From Pterobdella sp. o SKG-2022 (lineage: Eukaryota > Annelida > Clitellata > Hirudinida > Piscicolidae), in contig OZ038325.1 in the NCBI GenBank assembly GCA_964035795.1, forward strand, positions 2,884,772-2,948,771: 64,000 bases of DNA, read 5' to 3'. Of the stretch, positions 55,552 to 64,000 are shown piece by piece; position 1 is the first letter of the stretch, and every line of letters begins with the position of its first letter. The translations under genes were made by a program, and so were the position numbers. A model generated the notes under the pieces. The model was not told where the DNA came from. It did no database searches and worked only from the letters and a program-made list of their open reading frames with translations.

Positions 55552-58500
55552 ATGGAGTTAACTGGCAGTACATACAAAGGGGAAATAAGATATGGAAGGT
55601 TTAATATTGTTTTCGAATTACTTCGACCATAAAGCTTTTATGCATAGTTCAAAATTTAGAGTTTAAATCGAAGCGGCTGTGCATTACGCTAAGGTAGATT
55701 TTAAAATATAAGTGAGCACTTATAAAGTAAACATTTTAAAATATCTAGAAAGCCATATTGTTTTTAATTACGTTTCAAACGATCTTTCAAAATTTTCACT
55801 GCTTCAAAGTTACATAAAACTCTCCCAATCATAGGTCTTAGGTTTAGAATGCAAAAGTCCAGACGTACACCGAACCCAGACTTTGTATTTCATTAAAAAT
55901 ATTAAGTATTTCACTGTGTATAAAGTATACACCTCTGTATTAGAAGAGCTTTTTGAGCTGGCATTATATAGACATAAAATAACATATACGTATCATTCAA
56001 TATATTAAACCAGTATGTATTTGTAAGTAATTAGAAATTTATTATATACTCATGATATTAATCTAACTACTCATGTATTTTAAGATCTAAAATTACTTTT
56101 CATTAAATATTTCTGATAAATAACTTGTTGCCAACATTGAGTCCTTGAAACTGCACAATCAATAAGGCTATTTTGATACACATATTAATAAGAATAATAA
56201 CAATTAAATCATAATATTAACAAAAAATTTTTCAAGAATAAAAACATAAAAGTTTAATAACTTTAATAAATACTATGGGAAATAAATGACAGGTATATAA
56301 TTCAGAGTTATAAAAATATCATGTTGTAAGTATCAGGTGCAATAGTCATGAGACTATTGTTCATACTGTTTTTATTATTTCTTTATTATTAAAGTATTAT
56401 TTTTTTATTTCCTTTATTTTTATTGTTATGCTTAGTTTTTTGAACTTTCATTATTATTATTGTTTGATAATTTTTATATTACTTTTTTTTTATATTTTAA
56501 GAATACTTTTATTATTATAGTTGATATTATTTTTTTAATAATAATAAAGTTTTAATATTACCATTTATGAATTAAAAAAAATGAATATGTTTCTAACAAA
56601 TTTAGTTTTTAAATAAAATAATTTTTACATACTTTTCTAGTATTGATATCTTCATCTTGTTTATATATAGTTTTTATTTATTATTATTATTATTATTTTT
56701 ACTCTGAAATTCTTCAGCACTAGTCAAGCGTAAAGGCTTTGTTGAAATTTTTATACACTTTTAAATAGTTAAATATTCCTATTTCTCTTTTTATTGTTGT
56801 TGTTATTATTATGAATTTAATTATTAATATTTTTCATTTCTTTTTTTATTACTATAATGATTTTTTTATTCTTGTGGTGATAATATAATTATTATTCTTG
56901 TTTACTTCATTATCAACACATCATTTCTTCAAATATTTTCATTATTATTATTATTCATTTTATTTAATAATAATAATTTACTAACTTTATTATCTAGCGA
57001 GTTTCAAGATCGCTAACAGTTTCCAAATTATTTTCGTCATTACTAAATCACTCAATATTTTTATTAGTCATATTACTATTGACTTCATTATTATGTCAAT
57101 ATTATTTTATATTTTTTTAATCGTTTATAGTATATTTATAGTGTGGTTAGAATGTTGAAATAAATGTAAAAAGACGTACCGTTATAAAGAGAATGGTGGT
57201 TTTGTTTTTGAAACATACAAAACTAACAGATCAGTTTGAAAAATAACTATAAAAGGTATAAATTTATTTAATACAATTTATAATAACAAGATCTTAAACT
57301 TTTTTTTTGTTGCTTTCTTTTAGTCAATACAAGAATATTTTTTCATATATAAAAAAACAAAAAAAAAGTTTACGAATAAAAATATATTTAAAGTAGAAAA
57401 AGTCTTTTTGAAAATGCTTCATAAGTTTAGAATTGAAATCATAAAAATGAGAACTGTAAAAAATGAATTGAGTAATAACATAAAAAGTCATTTCAAAATA
57501 AAATTGATAATAATCAAATTAAAAGTAAAAATAATTGAAAAAAAAAAACTATTATAGAATGGAAGGGCACGGAGAATACAGGATGAAGACAGGGACTGTA
57601 TTCACGGTAGTAATAAAAAATTTAAAAAAAGTAAAAAAAATAATAACATAAAAAAAGGGTAATTTTTGTGACGGGATGTTCCATGGAAATGGTGAGTTGC
57701 TGTTTGAGAATGGAGGGAGGTATGTTGGAGTCTGGAATAAGGGAGTGGTTGTCGAGGTGAGAATTATTATTTTTTTGAAGTAGTATTATAAATATTGTTA
57801 TTTACATATTTGAATTGTGCAAACACAATCTATTAACACACTAATAAATAACTACAAACCCACACAATCCTTTTTAGAATAATATTATTTTTTACTCTTT
57901 TCATCATCCATTGCATGTAATTAATAAACTTTTAAAGCATAACCCTGTTTTGACCATAGTTCCAATCTGTTCCAGAGTTTTTGCTATGAATTGAAATTTT
58001 TAAACCTCAAAAGCGTCATAAGAAACTAGTCATAATTTTTCACGTTTATACTCTTCAATCACACACAGGGTAAGTACATCTTCCCTGATGACTTGGAGTT
58101 CAAAGAGATTGACTGGGAGTATTGTGACGGCTATGATCGGAGGTTCAACACTGAGATAAAGGGTGGACTCAAATCCACTGGTGTGTGTTTTTGTTTGAGA
58201 AGCTTATTTGTGTAGTTTTATATGTAATAAATACAAAATTAATAGAAAATCAACATAAATTTTATTTCAAATGTGCGGATATAATCGTTAACAGTATAAT
58301 ATTTTGGTCAAAAACCAATAAAATAACAGTTTATATATAGAATTAAAATAATATTCAATGGTGAGTAATCTTTTATTTGTTAATGGGTAAGAAACCATAT
58401 CTAGTCGACTTTTCTATCTCATACTTGCAAACTTAAACCAATATTAGACTTAATAAACTCCTCAAATATCAATGCTTTCAGTGCTGGCCACAGACACAGA

Positions 58501-60127
58501 ACTGCACCAAAAATTAGCACATATAGTTAAAAACTACCTTTTTGTTATAACCTGGATAACATAAGATTCTTGTTCCAGATATTGACAAGATGATATTTTA
58601 CTATAGTTTTTATCTGGCTTTGCGTTTGATTCCAGTAGACAACGATAAGGCAAACTGCTGAAATGTGAAAACGGCGAATCTGTAATACGATAATTTTAAG
58701 TTGTATATTAGCTCGGACTGACAGTTTATAAAAATTAAAGTCAAATGAATAGCTTATTTCACATCTTATGCTATAGTAGTAACATTAATCTAGACTGCTG
58801 TCAACCCCAAGTTTTCGAACATGTACAGCAGTACAATCTTTTATGGCATTGACAATGCACTCTTAATAATCAATTATATTTTTTATTACTTTAAAGTTTA
58901 CTTGGTTCAAAAAATTAAAAATAATGAAAATATTTTGAATTTAATTTTCACTCACTAGGACACACTTGTCTGACAAACTTCGAACCGACCCGTGAAATTC
59001 CTGAAGGTTGTTTTGACTGTGGAGACGGTTTCTACTACCCTGAGAAGAGAACTGTACAAGATTATAAAGGAAACTTCTTAAGACATGCAGGTTGGTTGAT
59101 GGAGGGCACTTTAGTATAATATTAAAGTAGTGGACTAGCTGTTATTAATAGAATTTTGTTAACTTTAAGAAAGTTTTTGAAGTTGAAAAACTGAATGTCA
59201 ATTTTTTCGGAGGTAAACAAAACTTTTGCAAAGCTTTTTATAACATTACCTCACTTAATCAAGTAAAAACTTGAAAATTTAATTAAAAATGTAGATAAAG
59301 TAGTAGTAGTGCATCCGATCTTCAGTTTGGTGACATGGCCTAATTTCTTCTCCATACTTGCTTATCAGCCATAACAGTACGTTATTCGTTAGAAGTCAGC
59401 TCCGTGTCTTTTTGAAGAACGTCTTTCAGTGTCATGTTAGGACGTTTCTTGCTCCGAGTGTTATTCGGTATTCAGAACAACAGTGTTTGCAGGATCATTA
59501 CTCCGAGCTACATGTCTAGCAAGTGCTAACCGTCTTTATTCGATTATGGTGGGTAGCTTTGGAATTTTGACGTATAGCTGGGCATTGGATAGGCGAACTT
59601 TCCGGGAGGCATTTTTTACTTTTCAAAGCATGCGAGTCTATGTGCCATCAAATTTCTTCATTTCAGAATTGGTCATTAGCCAACATCCACATTCGTATAG
59701 CAATAAAAACTATACAGTAGATTTGAAAATCCGAAAATTTATTTCTGTGGTAAGGCGAGAGTTCCAGACTTTTTCTAGGAAATCGGAAGCGTTCTATGAT
59801 TTGCCGATTCAAGTGTTAATATCTCGTGGAAAGTTGGTGTAGACTTCTGCTTCAGGTGGTGGTCATCGACACACAACTTTTTCAGTTTTTGTCATCATAG
59901 TAATCGAAGCTACTAGAAAACATGAGCAATTTCGTGAGGTAAAAATATACAGTTTCATTAACAGCGTAAAATCATCCTAAAATTAGACAGCTTGCATTAT
60001 AAAAATTTAAAATAAATCAAATTAGATAATTTTGAATTGAAAATGATTCACAGATGATGATGAGCATGAGTGGATTATCAGCAAATGCAGACGACAAAAA
60101 GATGATTATACTGAGTGTGATTATTAA
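55552..60127 (+). CDS. MORN5: MORN repeat-containing protein 5 (MORN5)
   Basis: Six exons, 55552-55598, 57558-57606, 57658-57756, 58069-58180, 58959-59090 and 60054-60127, give 170 residues (human 161). Three MORN-type repeats: [40 protein letters not shown] and [18 protein letters not shown]. The family-specific part follows: [60 protein letters not shown] and WIISKCR. Phases 2, 0, 0, 1 and 1 all join. Intron 2 is only 51 bp (57607-57657). The stop overlaps AATAAA at 60126-60131. In vertebrates the protein is mainly in ciliated cells and testis, role unclear. BCAS2 follows 211 bp downstream on the same strand. Confidence 0.95.
55599..57557 (+). other. Intron 1 of MORN5
   Basis: 1959 bp, phase 2, GTTTAA donor and TTATAG acceptor. 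AT-rich with short TTA runs near 56440-56460 and 56680-56700. No repeat or nested gene recognised. Confidence 0.7.
58550..58740 (-). mobile_element. SINE copy in MORN5 intron 4
   Basis: Reverse-complement relative of the repeat at 46336-46620: it keeps TTATAACCTGGATAACA, ATTGACAAGATGATAT, AAGGCAAACTGC and GAAAACGGCG in the expected order. Clearly diverged. Confidence 0.75.
59290..59920 (-). mobile_element. LINE-like remnant in MORN5 intron 5
   Basis: A block of higher GC than its flanks. On the minus strand broken frames read [18 protein letters not shown], then [10 protein letters not shown], like the GRPxxRYKDxLKxDL...DRxxWR tail of LINEs. The plus-strand open frame at 59483-59842 has no recognised similarity and is taken as its antisense. 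The assignment to a family is uncertain. Confidence 0.55.
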
Positions 60128-60131
60128 ATAA
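60126..60131 (+). terminator. Polyadenylation signal of MORN5
   Basis: AATAAA overlapping the TAA stop of MORN5 by two bases, so the 3' untranslated region would be very short (about 15-30 bases). Confidence 0.55.
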
Positions 60132-60338
60132 AATGCCTTTTTGCAATAAGTGAATTCTAGTTTATGTTAAAAAAAAATTTGTTTGAAAATTTCTATTTTC
60201 TAAATAATTTTTTTTTACACAAAGAACGACAATTATTTATTCGGTGCACTTTTAAGCCAATTGTCGTTTAGAGATTTAGAGTTTCATCGTTCATAAAAAA
60301 AAAAAAATTTTAAAAGAAAAATTATAAGCACAAACAAA

Positions 60339-60977
60339 ATGGCGACTGATATATTGATAGATGCTCTGCCGTATCATGACCAAGGATACGAAGAGGCAGG
60401 CGTAAGAGAAGCAACTTTAGCTTTGGTTGAAGAAGAATCAAAAAGATATCGACCTTCAAAAAATTATTTAGAGTTTTTACCGCCCGTGAAGTATGATGCC
60501 TTCGAAACGGAAATATTGAAAAATGAGATGAATCGTCTGTCGATGGGACAATCTTTGGAAATGATGAGCATGCGCAGATATGAACTTCCTCCCCCTAACG
60601 TGGGAAGAATGAATGATTTGAGTGCATGGCAGGAATGTGTTGACAACTCCAATGCTCAACTACAGTGCCAGGATCTGAGAATTCAGAGTTTGGAATTGAT
60701 GTGTCGATATGGGGGAGAGATGTACAAAAGAGCAGTGGAAGAAGACAAGAAATTGGTGGCAAAAATGGAAGATAGATTAGCTGAGTACAAAAGAAAAAAG
60801 CAAGACTTAAACTGGGAGAGAAAAAATGATCAGATGGATGCAGGAACACATCTCCGAACCAATGAGGAGATGTGGGTTGGACTGGTTTCTAAAAATTATG
60901 AACTTGAACTTGTTTGCCAACAACTCGAACAGGAAATTGCTGCTCTTGAGAAAGAAAAAGGTGTAAAGTCTATGTGA
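60339..60977 (+). CDS. BCAS2: BCAS2/SPF27, spliceosomal Prp19-complex subunit
   Basis: Single uninterrupted frame of 212 residues (human 225). BCAS2 is a core member of the PRP19-CDC5L complex that activates the spliceosome. Family features in order: DALPYHDQGYEEAGVREATL, ALVEEESKRYRPSKNYLEFL, YDAFETEILKNEMNRL, MSMRRYELPPPN, LSAWQECVDNSNAQL, a long helical coiled-coil region, KKQDLNWERKN, and WVGLVSKNYELE near the end. The start fits the family (MA..DALPY). No introns, unlike the multi-exon vertebrate gene, yet the frame is intact and conserved, so it is probably the functional gene. AATAAA at 61065-61070 could end the transcript. It may share regulation with MORN5 just upstream. Confidence 0.96.
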   Translation: MATDILIDALPYHDQGYEEAGVREATLALVEEESKRYRPSKNYLEFLPPVKYDAFETEILKNEMNRLSMGQSLEMMSMRRYELPPPNVGRMNDLSAWQECVDNSNAQLQCQDLRIQSLELMCRYGGEMYKRAVEEDKKLVAKMEDRLAEYKRKKQDLNWERKNDQMDAGTHLRTNEEMWVGLVSKNYELELVCQQLEQEIAALEKEKGVKSM

Positions 60978-61423
60978 AGTTTTTTCAAATTCAAATTTTA
61001 TGACTGTTATTATTAAAAATGCTCTTTTTTATGACTGATGACTTTTTAACCCATTAAATTTTTGAATAAAATCTTAAAATGTATTTAAAGAAAAATAAAT
61101 TTTGAAAATATTTTAGAAATTTTCATAAACAAAAGGGCAATATGGAATCTCTGACAACTTTTCAAAACAAAAGTGATGTTCAAAATAAACAAAAATTATA
61201 ATTTTTCAAAATGAAAGTCATTGTTCTTTTATAGAATGCACTTTCTTTTCTTTCTTGAACTATTTTATATTTTTCTCACAAATAGTTATAATTATCTAGC
61301 GGTGTAAAAAAGCTTTAAATTATTTTAAGTTTACGAGTTAATGTTGTATAGAAAATATTAGAATAAACAAAATTTAAATAAAAAACAAGAATAAATTGTA
61401 AATATGGCGCGTGTGTGGAAAAG
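60978..61423. other. Intergenic DNA after BCAS2
   Basis: AT-rich, with a polyadenylation signal at 61065-61070. Nothing else recognised. Confidence 0.5.
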
Positions 61424-61430
61424 TATAAAA
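61424..61430 (+). promoter_or_regulatory. TATA box
   Basis: TATAAAA 109 bases before the ATG at 61533, in a locally GC-richer patch (GGCGCGTGTGTGG just upstream, TTTCGCACGG just downstream). Spacing allows a start site near 61455. It is the only TATA box in the window well placed before a plausible start exon. Confidence 0.45.
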
Positions 61431-61532
61431 GTTGGATTTCGCACGGTTTCTTTAGAAGAATTTATCAGATTTGAAAAAACTATCTAAAAATTTAATTTAT
61501 TGCGTTCTTTTCATTCAAGATTTGATTGAAAA

Positions 61533-61584
61533 ATGAAAAGTTTTTGTGTGTTTCTAACGTGGTTCATCCTCATCATAAAAACAG
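61533..61584 (+). CDS. First coding exon of a putative secreted protein
   Basis: ATG opens MKSFCVFLTWFILIIKT, a typical signal peptide core with one basic residue before the hydrophobic run, ending at an ACAG/GTTTGT donor in phase 1. A TATA box lies upstream. Later exons are not identified. An acidic stretch after an AG at 62309-62310 (reading DEHGGGDDLDDDKNAG and stopping at about 62430) is in phase but is low-complexity and may be repeat DNA. The mature product is probably encoded to the right of the window. Confidence 0.45.
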
Positions 61585-61724
61585 GTTTGTGAAATATAAA
61601 TAGCTTAAAACCAAAATTTTTTCTATACATAGCTTTCGGAAACAAATTTTTTGCAAATAAGAAACTACTTGAAAATTTATTTTTATGCTAAAACCTGCTA
61701 TTGGAATTAAAACATCGATATTAG

Positions 61725-61906
61725 TTTTTTGCTTTTTCTAAATATTTTAATGATCTCACACCATTAAAAGGTCCATAGTCTAATTTCAATCCACCGATAT
61801 TAATTATAGTACTTATTTTTTTGCTTTTTCTAAATATTTTAAGTACTATAATTAATATCAGTGGATTGAAATTAGACTATGGACCTTTTAATGGTGTGAG
61901 ATCATT
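61725..61906. repeat. 67-bp near-perfect foldback with duplicated spacer
   Basis: Left arm 61749-61815 and right arm 61840-61906 are reverse complements with a single mismatch. The 24-base spacer between them (TTTTTTGCTTTTTCTAAATA...) is an exact copy of the 24 bases directly left of the left arm, 61725-61748. No mobile-element ends or target duplications seen. It lies in the presumed first intron of the secreted-protein gene. Confidence 0.92.
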
Positions 61907-64000
61907 TGTAACTGGTCTGATCAAAAAACAACGGAAAAATGAATAAAAAAAAATTGAAAATCGCTTGTTTCTCAATGGCTTCATTTAGATAAATGATGTG
62001 AATGAAGAATTAGCTATGAGGTATTAGGTCACAAAGTGCAAACGACGGGTCAAGAAGCATGAATTGAAAAAACAATTTTGAAATTTGAATTAGTAATGAA
62101 GAAATCTAACAAACCGAGCTTTTTAAAAGTAAACTACATTTACTTTAACTAATATAATGTATAAATATAAAAAAAACTACTTTCATTTAATAAATATAAA
62201 TCGGAACACATAATTATGACAAGAAAAAATATAATTATGTATCTATTGTTAAATCTCTTTAACTGAGTAACTTTATCAAATAATTTTGACTAATGTTTAC
62301 TGAAGATGAGCATGGTGGTGGTGATGATTTGGATGATGATAAAAATGCTGGTAATGTTGATGATAATGGCGAGAACAATGATGATGGTTGCAGACTCGTT
62401 CACGAGTATTGTCATGTAAAATCAGAGTAATGAAACATTTTCACGTTGCTGTTGAGCCTCCATCTCGACTCTAAAGAGTAACGATTTTCAATGACAAGGC
62501 TGATATAACAAAAAAAGTACCTTTAATTGATCTCAAGTTCCAATGCAACGCATGTAGTTTGAAATGCCCCCATCAAACGTTACATATCGGTCTTGCTATG
62601 TGCAACAAATCAGTCATCTGCGTGAAGTCCAGCACCAGAAATGTGTAGGAGTTGGTGTAAAACTTATGATGCTAAACAGTTCACCAGTATCAAGGTATTG
62701 AATATAAATACCCTCAAGACAATTTTTAAATGCTATCTTACATACTAAAAAATATACAAAGCAAAAAGTGTGGGAACCATTACGTTCCCTTGATTTTTGA
62801 CTTTGATGGGCTCCGCAAGCCTTCCACTATTATTTACTGAGACTTAATGTTTTTGTGAGAGATTTCCGAAGTCGATAGGGTTGTACTGATCTAAAGTTAT
62901 AGGTTTTTGAGCAAAATATCTAAAAACTGATTTTTTTTGACAATTTAAAAAAAATCAAGACAGTATTAAAAATTCTAGAGTTATAAAATTTTACCTTCAT
63001 TAATCACCCAAGACCTGTATAAATTACTATATAACATTCACTCAAAATTTCGTAATAATTAGAAAAAACTGGCTAATTATTATTTCTTCTCCTACTCATA
63101 GGTTTTTTTCTATATTGACGACAACTATTTCCACCATAAAGTAAGATACTAATAATGATTCTTTTTTCTATTTCTTTTCATACTGAATTGAAGTAATATT
63201 CTTGTTTATTAAACTTATTTTATAATTAACGAACTTGATGAATAGTTTTTGCAAACATTTCATTGTTTGACACACAATTTTTATTTTATAATATTGGAAC
63301 AACTTTTAATAAAACAAAAAAAATACAGCGGTTATTGTGCATATTGCAAAATACTAAGCTTTCCGATATCAATTATAAATATAAAAATAAATTTTTTCAA
63401 ATTAAATAAATAAACAATAATTATTTGTTATTTTATTCAAAAGTACGAAGCTTTTCGTGAACAATGTAACATTTTCAATAATTTTTATGAAAAATAAAAA
63501 ATATTTCAGTGTTCAGTAATTTTATATTTGCTCCTTTAGCTTGAAAAAAATCAAAAAAGTCCTTTTATTTTTTGAAAATTTTTTGTTTGAAAAAAGTTTC
63601 AAATTACGTATAAAAATATATAACGAGTTTTGTTTTTCAAGATCTTTGTCTTTAATGGCGTCGAAAAAGGTTGTCGTCTTTAATTCTTTGAAAATTCTAT
63701 AATTGAACTAGTAATGAAATGAATTATTATTTTTAATGTTTTGAATGTCTTTAAAATTCAATAGTTCAGGTTTAAAATAACAAAGTTTGTACAAGGGATA
63801 GTACATATCATGATTACGGTTTCCATATAAAAAGTTTATAGGATATTCATGAACCTATCTTACACAGAAAAAATACTTTGTTTTTTTAAAATCTATTTTT
63901 ATTTTTTAGACTTTATTAATTCAATATATGAAATTTATAAGATAATTTGATGGTGAATTCTTTATTTATAATATTTTCCAAGGTATGAGGTTTTTTACCC
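61907..64000. other. AT-rich DNA to the right edge, presumed intron
   Basis: Apart from the LINE remnant at 62440-62730, very AT-rich with no recognisable coding sequence. If the signal-peptide exon is real, this is its first intron. Confidence 0.4.
62440..62730 (-). mobile_element. LINE reverse-transcriptase remnant
   Basis: On the minus strand a broken frame reads GAGLHADD followed, after a stop, by FVAHSKTDM and RLMGAFQTTC. This parallels the catalytic YADD block and the following AHTEEDLQRLVDxFxxAC segment of many LINEs. Short and heavily mutated. Confidence 0.65.

Noticed and set aside
59483..59842. 119-residue plus-strand open frame in MORN5 intron 5
   Set aside because: Lies over a repeat-derived block whose minus strand resembles a LINE tail; no family match recognised for the plus-strand frame.
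62290..62430. Second exon of the signal-peptide gene (acidic Asp/Gly/Asn stretch)
   Set aside because: It splices in phase but is low-complexity GATGATGG sequence next to a LINE remnant; no support beyond frame.

Overview
The window is nuclear DNA of an animal. It is AT-rich, carries many microsatellites and has compact GT-AG introns. The genes are interrupted, the regulatory and splicing proteins are animal-type (a SPEN corepressor, a synaptotagmin-like C2 protein, a C/EBP-type bZIP factor), and non-LTR retrotransposon and tRNA-derived SINE remnants lie between and inside genes. An invertebrate is the most likely source, but nothing here fixes the phylum. All exon models were built by hand from reading frame, splice-site dinucleotides, intron phase and recalled family sequences; no alignment or transcript data were available.

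Layout: (1) 1-612, minus: the first three exons of NDUFA13 (complex I subunit), running off the left edge. (2) 4060-6915, plus: a membrane-anchored single-C2 protein resembling an N-terminal half synaptotagmin, after a (CT)n(TA)n microsatellite. (3) 8.0-10.3 kb: tRNA-like SINE, LINE remnants and an unidentified plus-strand ORF. (4) 10417-11538, minus: ZNRD2 (SSSCA1). (5) 12384-16555, plus: cytosolic aspartate aminotransferase GOT1, 11 exons. (6) 17355-22125, minus: electron-transfer flavoprotein alpha subunit ETFA, 11 exons, with LINE remnants in its introns. (7) 22303-24476, plus: TMEM143 (DUF3754). (8) 25883-28065, minus: C/EBP-like bZIP factor. (9) 28640-29717, plus: mitochondrial ribosomal protein uS2m (MRPS2). 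(10) 29.7-32.5 kb: SINE and LINE remnants. (11) 32566-54609, minus: a complete SPEN (split ends) gene, 15 exons, about 3139 residues, with four RRMs at the start, a SPOC domain at the end and about 2500 residues of low-complexity sequence between. (12) 55552-60127, plus: MORN5, six exons. (13) 60339-60977, plus: BCAS2/SPF27, a spliceosomal subunit, as a single exon. (14) 61533 onward, plus: first exon of a putative secreted protein behind a TATA box.

The genes are mostly ordinary conserved housekeeping genes. Four head-to-head pairs share short upstream regions (ZNRD2/GOT1, ETFA/TMEM143, bZIP/MRPS2, SPEN/MORN5); ETFA and TMEM143 have start codons only 177 bp apart, and several of the paired products are mitochondrial. 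I see no convincing novel multi-gene system. The most interesting items are structural: a 67-bp near-perfect foldback whose loop repeats the sequence just before it, a GOT1 intron that is mostly a (TTA)n array ending 1 base before the acceptor AG, an apparent GC-AG first intron in SPEN, a 51-bp intron in MORN5, a synaptotagmin-like gene that seems to lack C2B and has a charged insertion in its only C2 domain, and an intronless BCAS2.
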